The translations under genes and the position numbers were made by a program. Source: an uncultured Ruegeria sp. (GTDB taxonomy: Bacteria > Pseudomonadota > Alphaproteobacteria > Rhodobacterales > Rhodobacteraceae). From it: a stretch of 64,000 bases of DNA. The first letter of the stretch is position 1. Every line of letters begins with the position of its first letter. Location of the stretch: positions 62,001-126,000 of the forward strand of contig NZ_CANMFF010000013.1 in assembly GCF_947497005.1 (NCBI RefSeq). The letters run 5' to 3'. This document shows positions 17,860 to 26,713 of the stretch, one piece after another. The notes beneath the pieces were generated by a model. It worked only from the letters and a program-made list of their open reading frames with translations, made no database searches and was not told where the DNA came from.

Positions 17860-19008
17860 TCATCTTATCTGATAGTAGAACGAAAGCTTTCGGCTGACAC
17901 CTCCAGGCGGGCGTGGGAAAGGTGCAGCAGTACGGACCTGCTCTTTAGCAGCGCGTTCAATGTCGGGTGAGCCAGAACTTTCGACAATATCAACCCAAGC
18001 CAAAGTACCGTCGGGGTCGATCTGAAAAAATACGCGCGCGAACCCGCTGGCTGCAACATAGACGATTGGTGCCCGATTTAAATGGACCAGAACCTGACCG
18101 GCATAGTTCGTCGTATCAGAATTTCCCGGACCCCGCCCACCAGATCGGGTAGCGCCGCTGCTTTGCCGGAAGACATCTACACCTTGTCTTTGATAGGTCG
18201 TGAGAGGTGATTCAATTGTCTGTTCGGGAAATCGCAAGTTCTCGAAACTGCTTGATGGGTCCAATGCTCCGCGTAGGGCAGGTTTTGGACTAAGGCCGCG
18301 GAGGCGTGGTCGCAGCGACGAAACCAACGCCTGTTCAGACTCGTCAGATTCTGCATCAGCTGTGGGCAGTTCGGTGTCTTCTTCTAAGGGCTCAAAGATC
18401 TCAACAGGTATCACTGGTTCGACTGTTTGAGTGTTAGTCGGGGCAACCGGGGATATCTCGTCCGGTAGGGCAGCAAGCTGTTGCTGCTCATTGAGGACCG
18501 GTTTTTCGACAGATGCGGGCTCGACCGTGGTGGCTGCATCGTCAGATGCCTCCACTGGCGTTTCCGCCACAGTTTCCGGCTCGAGGGTTGCCGCCCCTTC
18601 AGCCTGAACGGGTTCATCTGCGTCATCCAGGTCCTGTTCCACAGGTTCGACGACAACCTCGTCAGGTGCTTCTGGCTGGACGATTGTCGACTCGCCGGTA
18701 TCGGGCGCGAAAGTCTGCTGCGGGTTGGGCGATGCGACGCGTGCATCGCTCGTTGGAATTTCGACTTCCTCCGGTTCTACTGTCGACTCCACCGGAGGGC
18801 TTTGTGCCTCGGTCGGCTCGGGCTGGACGGGTTCGAACTCGGCGTCGGCAAACTCTTCGAACGTGTTGTTGAGTTCGATTGTGTCAGTGCGGTTTTCACT
18901 TGAAGACTGACTGGGCAAGTTTGATACGGTGACGCTCAGGCCCCAGAGATGTGCGAGAACCGAGATCGAAATCGCAAGGATTGCAACGAAAACAGACCGC
19001 CTGATCAT
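17860..19008 (-). CDS. TonB-like energy transducer with acidic linker
   Basis: A 382-residue protein. One N-terminal membrane segment (FVAILAISISVLAHLWGLSV) is followed by about 200 residues rich in Glu, Pro, Asp, Val and Ala, then a TonB-type C-terminal domain with YAGQVLVHLNR, ARVFFQIDPDGTLAWVDIVESSGSPDIERAA and FPRPPG. TonB passes energy from the ExbB-ExbD motor to outer-membrane receptors. The usual Pro-Lys linker is here strongly acidic. It overlaps the preceding ExbD gene by four bases and is the last gene of the operon. No TonB-dependent receptor is nearby, so the partner cannot be named. Confidence 0.85.
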   Translation of the reverse strand: MIRRSVFVAILAISISVLAHLWGLSVTVSNLPSQSSSENRTDTIELNNTFEEFADAEFEPVQPEPTEAQSPPVESTVEPEEVEIPTSDARVASPNPQQTFAPDTGESTIVQPEAPDEVVVEPVEQDLDDADEPVQAEGAATLEPETVAETPVEASDDAATTVEPASVEKPVLNEQQQLAALPDEISPVAPTNTQTVEPVIPVEIFEPLEEDTELPTADAESDESEQALVSSLRPRLRGLSPKPALRGALDPSSSFENLRFPEQTIESPLTTYQRQGVDVFRQSSGATRSGGRGPGNSDTTNYAGQVLVHLNRAPIVYVAASGFARVFFQIDPDGTLAWVDIVESSGSPDIERAAKEQVRTAAPFPRPPGGVSRKLSFYYQIR

Positions 19009-19382
19009 TCCAGGGCCTGTTCGGTCACCAGGAAAACAGATGGTGCACCCAACCGGCGCAAACTGCTTGTGATCGCCATTAGCCGAGGTGCAGGCGCATT
19101 CCTGTCTGGAACGATCCGTACGGGTCCCGATCCATGCGCGGCCATGAAAGCTTCAGCGTCGATTGGCGTGCCACGAAAGCTCAGCGTCCCGTCCCCATGA
19201 AGAACAAGTGCGTCTGGAGGTTCCCGGCCTTCAAGATCCGCTGTATTCACCAAATCCAGATTGGGATCCAATGGTGGCGCAATCGTACCTGTGATCAGAA
19301 AAAAGATCAGTATCAGGAAGACGACGTTAATCAGCGGAATAGTGGAATCGCGATTTCGACTTGGCCGGATGTAACGGATCAT
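19005..19382 (-). CDS. exbD: ExbD/TolR family protein (second copy)
   Basis: A 125-residue protein of the ExbD/TolR family: short cytoplasmic tail, one membrane helix (STIPLINVVFLILIFFLITGTI) and a periplasmic domain. The pore-lining Asp found in most ExbD helices (PLIDVVF) is replaced by Asn (PLINVVF), which would remove the usual proton-binding carboxylate. The ATG at 19382 has GGAGTAAGG just upstream. It sits between the first exbD copy, four bases away, and tonB (four-base overlap). It may be a structural partner of the first copy rather than a full proton-conducting subunit. Confidence 0.88.
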   Translation of the reverse strand: MIRYIRPSRNRDSTIPLINVVFLILIFFLITGTIAPPLDPNLDLVNTADLEGREPPDALVLHGDGTLSFRGTPIDAEAFMAAHGSGPVRIVPDRNAPAPRLMAITSSLRRLGAPSVFLVTEQALE

Positions 19383-19386
19383 TGCC

Positions 19387-19752
19387 TTACTCCAACACCT
19401 TGACGGTAAGGCCGTCGCGCCCGCGCAATCGAACGAGAAGATCCACGAGACGTTGCGCTGACGTATCAGGATCAAGGCTTACCAGAACCTGACCGGATTG
19501 AACCTGATCAGCCAAGTCATCAAGCGTCAGAGATCGACCATTCAGAACGACACGCGTGGCGCCGATTTGCACGAAAAAGCGCTCGGACGGTGCCACTGGG
19601 GCTGTTCCGCCTGTGGGTGCACTGCTCAGCTCAATCTCGCTGAAGCGCGAAAAGGTCGAAGACAGCATGAAAAACAGCAAAAGCAGAAAGATCACGTCGA
19701 TAAGAGGCGTCATCGACATGCGCCGCCGCACAAAAGGCGCGGTGTTACGCAT
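19387..19752 (-). CDS. exbD: ExbD/TolR family biopolymer transport protein (first copy)
   Basis: A 121-residue ExbD/TolR protein with basic N-terminus (FVRRRMSMT), a membrane helix PLIDVIFLLLLFFMLSSTF that keeps the conserved proton-binding Asp, and a short periplasmic domain. It overlaps exbB by eight bases and is followed closely by the second ExbD-type gene. With ExbB it should form the proton-driven motor that energises TonB in the inner membrane. Confidence 0.9.
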   Translation of the reverse strand: MRNTAPFVRRRMSMTPLIDVIFLLLLFFMLSSTFSRFSEIELSSAPTGGTAPVAPSERFFVQIGATRVVLNGRSLTLDDLADQVQSGQVLVSLDPDTSAQRLVDLLVRLRGRDGLTVKVLE

Positions 19753-20410
19753 GTTCTGGGGCGGCCGGGGGCTGTGCTGCCCCCGCGGCGCTTTGGATCG
19801 AGGGGCCTGGAATCAGAATCGTGCGCAGAGCCTTGTCTGCAAAAACACGTTCGCGCGCGGTTCGGCTCTCGAGCCAGGACAAGACCATTGACGTCGGCAT
19901 CGCGACAGCCAGACCGACAGCAGTGGTTATCAAAGCCACCCAGATCCCGCCTGCAAGAAGCGATGGATCAACCGATGATCCTGCGGCTTGCAAACTTTGG
20001 AAGGCGCTGATCATGCCCAGAACCGTACCAAAAAGACCCAAAAGGGGGGCAAGCTGCGCAACGGTGTCCAGTAAACGAAAACCGCGCTCCAACCCGGCGA
20101 GCACCAATCCGGCTTCGGCGTCCAGCCGGTCATCGGCACCCGGAACGTCTGATGCGTCCATCGCCGCGCTAACAATGGGCGCGAGATAACTGTTGCTATC
20201 CGCTAATCTGGCAAGTGCAGCGCTGCGGTTTCCAGAATCCCAGGCCGCCAGCGCTTCGGACAGCACCTTGTGTCGACCGACGCCGCAAATGGCAAATTGC
20301 CAGAGTTTGTAAATAGTGACAGCCAGTGTCAGAACCGACATGGCGATCAGGATCGCGACGACCGGCCCGCCAAGTGCAAAAATCTCACGAAGTGCGGATA
20401 ACGGGCTCAT
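19745..20410 (-). CDS. exbB: ExbB/TolQ/MotA family proton channel protein
   Basis: A 221-residue MotA/TolQ/ExbB protein. Three membrane segments are visible: GGPVVAILIAMSVLTLAVTIY near the N-terminus, then VAQLAPLLGLFGTVLGMISAF and ALITTAVGLAVAMPTSMVLS, the last two carrying the conserved small and polar residues of the family. The start at 20410 (MSPLSALREIFALGG) gives an ATGA overlap with the upstream small protein; a longer frame would overlap it by over 50 bases. Its product forms the stator pentamer around the ExbD helices. Confidence 0.9.
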   Translation of the reverse strand: MSPLSALREIFALGGPVVAILIAMSVLTLAVTIYKLWQFAICGVGRHKVLSEALAAWDSGNRSAALARLADSNSYLAPIVSAAMDASDVPGADDRLDAEAGLVLAGLERGFRLLDTVAQLAPLLGLFGTVLGMISAFQSLQAAGSSVDPSLLAGGIWVALITTAVGLAVAMPTSMVLSWLESRTARERVFADKALRTILIPGPSIQSAAGAAQPPAAPEHA

Positions 20411-20841
20411 CCCAATAGTTCCATTTCTACCCGGCTGCTCGGCGTCAGGGTCTTGCCGCATATGTCGCTTTCGGAACCGCCTACAACGCAGGAGCTTGTG
20501 CCATTGATTATGGCTTGCCCGACGGAGTCACATGTTCTGTTTTGCAGATTAAACCGGCGTACACGGGGCCGACCGGCCGGCAAGTCGCGAAAATTGAACA
20601 GTGAGAAGTTCAATACACTGCCCTCGGCGTCAATAATGACGGTTTCAAACACTACGCCATCGATCGACTGCCCGGTTTCATTCTTGACCAGAAACGTCAA
20701 CTTGCACGACCCGGCAACATCCTCAACCGAATTCAGTTCGACAAGTAATCTGGCTTCCGGTTTGTCGCCAGATTGCGCAAACGCGGCGGAGGCCAGACTG
20801 CCAAAAAATATGGCTGCTACAATAATGCGACGAAATAGCAT
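20407..20841 (-). CDS. small exported protein of the TonB-ExbBD operon, function unknown
   Basis: A 144-residue protein with a clear signal peptide (MLFRRIIVAAIFFGSLASAAFAQS). The mature part, starting about residue 24, has a beta-rich pattern with ARLLVELNSVEDVAGSCKLTFLVKN and several cysteines (near AGSCKL, NRTCDSV, SSCVVG and SDICGK), suggesting disulfides in the periplasm. I recognise no enzyme motif. It is the first gene of the operon and overlaps exbB by four bases, so it probably assists the TonB system. Confidence 0.75.
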   Translation of the reverse strand: MLFRRIIVAAIFFGSLASAAFAQSGDKPEARLLVELNSVEDVAGSCKLTFLVKNETGQSIDGVVFETVIIDAEGSVLNFSLFNFRDLPAGRPRVRRFNLQNRTCDSVGQAIINGTSSCVVGGSESDICGKTLTPSSRVEMELLG

Positions 20842-21272
20842 GACCGGACTCCGTGTTGCAGCGCTGGATCAACAGGGCAGCGACTGCTAGCTTACCCGTC
20901 TGAGTTTCTATCCGAGGTATGTGTCACTTAAAAGAGCCGCGATGGGTGGCGAAGTAAAAGGATCGTCAGCGCGCGTTGATGTGAATACCCTCAAGATAAG
21001 ACATACGACGCGAAACAGGTTTTTCAACTCTGCGCGGTATCACTCATCACACCCGCAAAACGAGGCGGATATTTGCACGTTGTGTTTGATGGATCGCCAC
21101 CTTTCAGAGCGGCGTGAAACGCGGCAACAAGCGCAAAAAAGCACCTGATCACTTTTTCATTCAAACGCCTCAAAACTCCTGCCGGCACGAACCTTTCACT
21201 TAAAACTTGCTAAGCGTGCTAAAACTAATGCATATTTGTCCATATTTTTAGCGAATTAAAACAACAATAAAC
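20842..21272. other. divergent intergenic region, no gene supported
   Basis: About 430 bases between the TonB operon and the FecR gene, which are transcribed away from each other, so promoters for both must lie here. The last 60 bases are AT-rich. A 75-codon frame (20921-21148) has no ribosome site and no recognisable content. Confidence 0.4.
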
Positions 21273-22313
21273 ATGCTTTTGAGGGGCAAACATCGAGCAC
21301 AGTGCGACTTGCACGTATCAGGACCCATTGGGGGAAGGGGCTCGGGTTTGTCTTTGTTAAAGATTGTGTTGGTTCTTTGCGTTGTTGTGATCATACCGTC
21401 GCAAACGATTGCTAATATTGGAAAAGTTATCAGCGCCAAGCAGGGCGCTCAACTCATTCGTGCGGGAAAAGCACAGCCGGTATATTCAGGGATGGAGGTC
21501 GCGTCGGGGGACGCGATTGCCACGGATGGGACTGGTGTGATCCAAATCGTCTTTGTGGACGAGACCAAGATCGCGATCGGCCCCAACGCGCGCATGGTGC
21601 TGGATGTGACCATGCTGCGTGGCAATCGCAAAGCCAAAAGCTTTGCTGTCCAGGCCCTGGGTGGCAGTTTTCGGTTCATCTCGGGAAAGAGCCGAAAGAG
21701 GGCTTATTCGATCAAGACACCATCAGCGACGATGGCCGTTCGCGGTACGACTTTCGACATGTGGGTCGTATCGGACAAGCAGAGCGCGATGCTTGTTCTG
21801 CAGGGAACGGTCCGTATGTGTGGAACTCAGGGTTCCTGCAGGTCTTCCGGACGCCAGTGCAGCATGTACGCCACTGGCGGAAACGGAACAGTCGGACGGC
21901 CAGCCGATCAGGCACAATACGACCAAGCGCTGAAAAACGGGTTTCCATTTATTCAGTCTCAGGAGGGCCTGTTGCCGCCCTTGCAGGTAAGAGTTGAAGG
22001 CTGTTCCGGGGAAGCCGCACCTGTACGGCGCGTCAAACCAGACAGGTCAGAACCCCGGTCATCTCCTCCTCAGCGGCAAGAAGCAACGGGCACGGCGAGC
22101 TCGGGACCTCCTTCAGGTCCTTCGCCTTCGGGAGAAAGTGAACCGGAAAGGGAAGAGCCAGAGCAAGAAGAGCCCGACCGGGAAGAACCGGAGCGCGAGG
22201 AGCCTGATGACGAGGAGCCCGAGCGGGAAGAACCAGAGCAAGAGGAACCCGAACGCGAAGAACCAGAGCGGGAAGAACCGGAAAAGGAAACGTTCGGGGA
22301 CCGCTTTGGATGA
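21273..22313 (+). CDS. FecR domain-containing exported protein with acidic repeat tail
   Basis: A 346-residue protein. After a hydrophobic export segment (LSLLKIVLVLCVVVIIPSQTIA) comes a FecR domain at about residues 50-185: a beta-rich run with VYSGMEVASGDAIATDGTGVIQIVFVDETKIAIGPNARM, then YSIKTPSATMAVRGTTFDMWV. Four cysteines lie in RMCGTQGSCRSSGRQCSMY and nearby. Residues 290-338 are a Glu/Pro/Arg repeat. The ATG at 21273 lacks a good ribosome site; a TTG at 21348, after GGGGAAGGGG, would put the start right at the signal sequence and may be the true one. It is 33 bases ahead of the CHASE2 cyclase gene, a known pairing. Confidence 0.82.
   Translation: MLLRGKHRAQCDLHVSGPIGGRGSGLSLLKIVLVLCVVVIIPSQTIANIGKVISAKQGAQLIRAGKAQPVYSGMEVASGDAIATDGTGVIQIVFVDETKIAIGPNARMVLDVTMLRGNRKAKSFAVQALGGSFRFISGKSRKRAYSIKTPSATMAVRGTTFDMWVVSDKQSAMLVLQGTVRMCGTQGSCRSSGRQCSMYATGGNGTVGRPADQAQYDQALKNGFPFIQSQEGLLPPLQVRVEGCSGEAAPVRRVKPDRSEPRSSPPQRQEATGTASSGPPSGPSPSGESEPEREEPEQEEPDREEPEREEPDDEEPEREEPEQEEPEREEPEREEPEKETFGDRFG
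22140..22286 (+). repeat. coding pentapeptide repeat (E-E-P-E-R type)
   Basis: About ten tandem copies of a 15-base unit encode E-E-P-E-R with small changes (EQ, DR, DD, EK). The repeat forms the extended charged C-terminal tail of the FecR protein. Such units can change copy number by slippage. Confidence 0.9.
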
Positions 22314-22346
22314 AGTTGACCTTGTCCTTCTGTCCCGGAGGAAGGT

Positions 22347-24578
22347 GTGAAAGAAAAGACACGTAAAACCAAGAACGGGCGATGGGCCTTCCGTCTGGTG
22401 GGGCTGGGCCTGGTCCTTTTGGGTTGTTTCATCCGTGTCTTGGATCCGTATCCCGTTAGAATGAGCCGTCTGATCTATTTCGACGTTTTGCAAAGGTTGT
22501 CTCCCAGAGAGTTCAATCCCGAACTCCCCGTTCGCGTCGTAGACATCGATGAAGCCTCGTTGGCCAATTTGGGGCAATGGCCCTGGCCGCGAACTGTGGT
22601 GGCGCAAATGGTTCAGAACCTGGGTGAATACGGTGCCGCGGCCATCGCATTCGATATGCTATTCGCCGAGCCTGACCGGTATTCGCCATCACGCCTTCTG
22701 AACGATCCGAGTCTGGAGGGAGTTCTGACAGTGGAAAACCATGCCAGAAAACTGGACAATGATGTGTTGCTTGCGACGGAAATTGCCTACTGGCCCGTAG
22801 TTCTTGGCGTGGCCGCGCGTTTGTCGGAGGAAGGCGAGCATATCGCCAGCAAAGCGGGCATTGTTGAGTTTGGTGAATCTCCCTCAGCAGGTTTGATCTC
22901 TGTTCCATATTGGACGCCAATCGCATCACCGTTGGATCGAACTGCAGCGGGTATCGGCGGGGTCAATGTCTCTCCCATCGGAGGGACTGGTATCGTCCGT
23001 CGCGCGCCGGTTCTTTGGAATGGGCCGGAGGGGCCGATGCCAAGCCTGTCCATTGAGGCCCTCAGGATCGCCTTGGGAGAAACCAATATTATTGCCGAGG
23101 GTGCGTCGGACGAAGCGGGCATCTTGCTGGCAGTTGAGGTCGGGGGATACCGGTTGCCAACGACAGAGAATGGTGAGCTTTGGCTGAAATACCGGCGGGA
23201 CACGCCCGATCTGTATATTTCTGCCAACGAGGTCATGACCGGCTCGGCGGACCCAGATCTGCGGGCAGAAATTGAAGGCCGGATTATTCTGATAGGAACC
23301 TCAGCAGCAGGTTTGTTCGATATTCATCAAACGGCCCTTGGTGAAAGCGTTCCTGGTGTTTCAATTCATGCGCAGATGATTGAACAGGTCCTGACCAATG
23401 AAATGCTCAGTCGTTCTGATGTGACAGCGGCGCAGGAGTTGCTTGCCTTTGCCTTTCTTGGGCTTGTCGTGATTGCTGTCATGTCCAGCTTTGGGGCCGT
23501 GGCTTCCTTTTTCGCCGGAGGTATCGCGGCGGCCGCAGTTCTTATTATCAGTTGGCTGGTATTCCAGAACCAATCCGTATTGTTCGATGCCACGTTCCCT
23601 CTTATCGGCGGCATGGCAAATTTCGGTCTGCTGGCGGGTTATCTTTTCGTATCGTCCGAGCGTGAAAAGCGCGAGATCCGAAAGGTTTTTTCCCACTACG
23701 TGGCACCGGAAATCCTGGATGAAATGGAAAATTCGGGCCACCAGTTGCAATTGGGTGGAGAGACCCAGGAAATAACTGTGATGTTTGCAGATATCCGAGG
23801 ATTTACGTCTCTGTCCGAGTCCGTGTCGGCCACAGAGCTTGTTTCCTTGTTGAACGCGCTTTTTTCCAAGATCGGGGATCAAATACTGGTTGAAAGGGGG
23901 ACGATCGACAAGTTTATTGGTGACGCAATCATGGCCTTCTGGAACGCACCTTTGCCCGTTGAAGACCATCCATGCCGCGCGGCGCTTGCGGCGCTCAGGA
24001 TGCGGCATGCTTTGGCAGAATTCAACGCATCAGACATTATGCTGAACCGTCAGCCCATCGCGCTGGCAACAGGGATTGCCACGGGTCAGGCTTGCGTCGG
24101 TAACATCGGTTCGCAGAAACGGTTCAACTATACAGTTATCGGCGATGTCGTGAATGTCTCGGCGCGGATCGAACAATGCTGTCGAACGGTTGACTATGAC
24201 ATTGTCGTCTCAAACGGAGTCCATCAATCCGGGCAAGATGACCTGGCTCTTTTAGAGGCCGGCTTTGTCGACCTGAAAGGTAAAGCCAACCCGGAACCCG
24301 TTTTTGTTCTTGTGGGAGATCATTCCTTACTCAAAAGTGTGGCCTTTCAGGAACTCGTTGCTCGACATAGTGAGTTGATTTCGGCGATGGCAACTCGACA
24401 ATCTCAGAGCAGCATCGAGCATTTGTGTCAGCGCTGCCAAAATGTGGTCGAGGATGTCGAGCCGGGATTACGCCAGTTTTATCGCGCTCTGCCTGGTCGC
24501 GCGGCTGATTTCAGATCAGATATACCGTCCGAACAATTCATGTTCACCAGACACAATCGAATGATGGGATCTGAATAG
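22347..24578 (+). CDS. CHASE2 domain-containing class III adenylate/guanylate cyclase
   Basis: A 743-residue membrane signalling protein starting at GTG 22347 behind GGAGGAAG. One N-terminal membrane helix is followed by a periplasmic CHASE2 sensor (about residues 40-340, with RVVDIDEASLANLGQWPWPR and VPGVSIHAQMIEQVL). Three close membrane helices follow, then a class III cyclase domain from about residue 465. Metal-binding aspartates are in VMFADIRGFTSL and KFIGDAIMAFW; RFNYTVIGDVVNVSARIE is also present, so the catalytic core looks intact. It should make cAMP in response to an extracytoplasmic signal, possibly passed on by the FecR-domain protein encoded just upstream. Confidence 0.88.
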   Translation: MKEKTRKTKNGRWAFRLVGLGLVLLGCFIRVLDPYPVRMSRLIYFDVLQRLSPREFNPELPVRVVDIDEASLANLGQWPWPRTVVAQMVQNLGEYGAAAIAFDMLFAEPDRYSPSRLLNDPSLEGVLTVENHARKLDNDVLLATEIAYWPVVLGVAARLSEEGEHIASKAGIVEFGESPSAGLISVPYWTPIASPLDRTAAGIGGVNVSPIGGTGIVRRAPVLWNGPEGPMPSLSIEALRIALGETNIIAEGASDEAGILLAVEVGGYRLPTTENGELWLKYRRDTPDLYISANEVMTGSADPDLRAEIEGRIILIGTSAAGLFDIHQTALGESVPGVSIHAQMIEQVLTNEMLSRSDVTAAQELLAFAFLGLVVIAVMSSFGAVASFFAGGIAAAAVLIISWLVFQNQSVLFDATFPLIGGMANFGLLAGYLFVSSEREKREIRKVFSHYVAPEILDEMENSGHQLQLGGETQEITVMFADIRGFTSLSESVSATELVSLLNALFSKIGDQILVERGTIDKFIGDAIMAFWNAPLPVEDHPCRAALAALRMRHALAEFNASDIMLNRQPIALATGIATGQACVGNIGSQKRFNYTVIGDVVNVSARIEQCCRTVDYDIVVSNGVHQSGQDDLALLEAGFVDLKGKANPEPVFVLVGDHSLLKSVAFQELVARHSELISAMATRQSQSSIEHLCQRCQNVVEDVEPGLRQFYRALPGRAADFRSDIPSEQFMFTRHNRMMGSE

Positions 24579-24686
24579 GCGGTGCTTCGACTCTGAATAT
24601 GACATGTCTCTCTGAAATCCCTTGATTTAGAGTTAGGCTGTTTTCCAATTCAAGGACGGGCAAACGAAGACGGGGTTCACCTGTTG

Positions 24687-25682
24687 TTACTCCAGACGCG
24701 TCCCTTGGGGATCGAAGCGATAGAGTCTGCTTGGTGAATATCCAAACCGGATGGCCTGACCTGCATCCACCTGATGCTGACCGAACAGGCGCGCGGTGAT
24801 CTGGTGATCCTGCATCATGGCAATCACATTGGTGTCGCCGCCCAAATGCTCGACATGGGTGACGTTTGCGGTAACCGGGCCGTCATCAGACAGAAACAGA
24901 TCCTCGGGGCGGATGCCGGTGGTAATGTTTGCGCCTTCGCCAATCATACTGGCGGGAAAGAAATTCATCGACGGCGCACCGAGGAAGCCAGCCACAAACT
25001 GGTTGGCGGGATTGTTATAAAGGTCCATCGGACTGCCGACTTGCTCCACGCGCCCGTCGCGCAGCACCACGATTTTGTCAGCAAGCGTCATAGCCTCGGT
25101 TTGGTCATGGGTGACGTAGATCATCGAAGCATCGAGCTGTTGATGCAGGTTAGCTATCTCAAGCCGAGTGTTCATACGCAGGGCCGCATCCAGGTTAGAC
25201 AAGGGTTCGTCGAACAGAAAAAGTTTTGGTTCGCGTACGATGGCGCGACCGATGGCAACGCGCTGGCGCTGACCGCCTGACAGCTCGGAAGGAAAGCGGT
25301 CAATATAGGGCTCAAGGTTCAGCATCTTGCTGGCTTTGGCAACACGCTCTTGGATGACCTGCTTGCTCTGGCCCTCCTGTTTCAGAGCCAGTGACATGTT
25401 CTTGCGCACGTTTAGATGGGGATAGAGAGCGTAGCTCTGGAACACCATCGCGATACCGCGTTTGGAGGGTGGTGTGAGGTTCATCAGCTCTCCGCCAATA
25501 CGTACCTCACCTGAAGTCACATCCTCCAGCCCCGCGATCACGCGCAGAAGGGTGGATTTGCCGCAACCCGAGGGGCCGACGAAGACGACGAACTCACCTT
25601 CGTCAACTTCGATGTTGATATCCTTGAGAACCTCAACGGTGCCGAAGGATTTGTTCACGTTCGTAAGCGTCAGGGCGGTCAT
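24687..25682 (-). CDS. sugar ABC transporter ATP-binding protein (UgpC/MalK/MsmX type)
   Basis: A 331-residue ABC ATPase with Walker A GPSGCGKST, signature LSGGQRQR, Walker B LFLFDEP and a C-terminal OB-type (TOBE) regulatory domain with GIRPEDLFL. This type powers carbohydrate importers. It overlaps the oxidoreductase gene by four bases and is the last gene of the amino-sugar uptake operon, which holds two permeases, a binding protein and murQ. It most likely drives import of MurNAc, GlcNAc or a related sugar. Confidence 0.9.
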   Translation of the reverse strand: MTALTLTNVNKSFGTVEVLKDINIEVDEGEFVVFVGPSGCGKSTLLRVIAGLEDVTSGEVRIGGELMNLTPPSKRGIAMVFQSYALYPHLNVRKNMSLALKQEGQSKQVIQERVAKASKMLNLEPYIDRFPSELSGGQRQRVAIGRAIVREPKLFLFDEPLSNLDAALRMNTRLEIANLHQQLDASMIYVTHDQTEAMTLADKIVVLRDGRVEQVGSPMDLYNNPANQFVAGFLGAPSMNFFPASMIGEGANITTGIRPEDLFLSDDGPVTANVTHVEHLGGDTNVIAMMQDHQITARLFGQHQVDAGQAIRFGYSPSRLYRFDPQGTRLE

Positions 25683-26713
25683 GTGCGAGCCTCGTTCAGC
25701 GAAATGGGATGGCCGGTGCGGATACTCTCGTCAGCAGCCAGACAGATGGCGAGCGATTGCACGGCGTCGTTCATATGGCGGGTCAAATCGATATCCTCGG
25801 CGATGGCGCGCAGCATGTAGGCCTGTTCGGCGTCACAGAGTTCCTGATGGCCAGGTTCATCGGGCATGTCGATCTGCTGATCACCATCAAGGCGATGGAC
25901 CAGAAGGCCGCCGACCTTGGTGTGCCCATCGATATCCGCTGACGCGCCTTTGTTGCCGTCTGTGATTGAGACCGAACCGTTGGGCGACACGACGTCTTTC
26001 ACGAAGAACGCTGTCTCGGACATCATCGGACCCCAACCCGCCTCGTACCAGCCGACCGAGCCGTCCTCGAAGATCACCTGAAACTGGCCGTAGTTATACA
26101 TATCTTCGGCGATCTCATCGCTCAGACGCAGGCCCATGCCGTGCACGCGCACAGGGTCCGAGTCCGCGATCTGGCACATTACGTCGACATAGTGCACACC
26201 GCAATCGACGATCGGGGACGTCGTCTGCATCAAGGCCTTGTGCGTCTTCCACTCAGCTCCGCTGCTTTGCTGGTTCAGGTTCAGACGGAAGACATACGGC
26301 CCACCGAGGTCGCGCGCTTCAGAAATCAGTCGCATCCACGAGGGATGGTGGCGCAGAATGTACCCGATCACCAGTTTGCGGTTTGTCTCGACTGCCTTTG
26401 CCACCACGCGTTTGGCGTCTGCCACAGTCGTAGCGAGTGGTTTTTCGACGAACACATGCGCGCCTGCTTCCATCGCGGCGCATGCAAAGTCGGCGTGGCT
26501 GTCGGAATAGGTTGCGACGACCACCATATCCGGGTTCGTCTCTGCCAATGCAGCCTGAAAATCCGAATAGGCCGGGTAGCCCGACAGATCAGGATGATCC
26601 ACGTGACCGGACCGGTTGACCAGCCCTGCAATCTGCGCGTCCGGGTGGTGGTGGTGGGCCAGTGCATGGCTCAAGCCCATATTGCCAAGCCCAGCGATCA
26701 GAACACGGGTCAT
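25679..26713 (-). CDS. Gfo/Idh/MocA family NAD(P)-dependent oxidoreductase
   Basis: A 344-residue protein with an N-terminal Rossmann fold (VLIAGLGNMGLSHALAH), the family motif FVEKPLATTV (the E-K-P lysine is catalytic), and a C-terminal domain with VDCGVHYVDVMCQ holding the usual His. Such enzymes oxidise or reduce sugars, inositols or amino sugars. It is joined by four-base overlaps to both neighbours inside the amino-sugar ABC operon, so the substrate is probably an imported amino sugar derivative. No direct role for it is known in the MurNAc or GlcNAc route, which hints that the transporter may accept a modified sugar. Confidence 0.87.
   Translation of the reverse strand: MTRVLIAGLGNMGLSHALAHHHHPDAQIAGLVNRSGHVDHPDLSGYPAYSDFQAALAETNPDMVVVATYSDSHADFACAAMEAGAHVFVEKPLATTVADAKRVVAKAVETNRKLVIGYILRHHPSWMRLISEARDLGGPYVFRLNLNQQSSGAEWKTHKALMQTTSPIVDCGVHYVDVMCQIADSDPVRVHGMGLRLSDEIAEDMYNYGQFQVIFEDGSVGWYEAGWGPMMSETAFFVKDVVSPNGSVSITDGNKGASADIDGHTKVGGLLVHRLDGDQQIDMPDEPGHQELCDAEQAYMLRAIAEDIDLTRHMNDAVQSLAICLAADESIRTGHPISLNEART

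Noticed and set aside
20921..21148. 75-codon plus-strand frame upstream of the FecR gene
   Set aside because: No ribosome site or recognisable content, and it lies in a divergent promoter region.
22033..22607. Proline- and serine-rich minus-strand frames
   Set aside because: They mirror the E-E-P-E-R repeat and the start of the cyclase on the plus strand.
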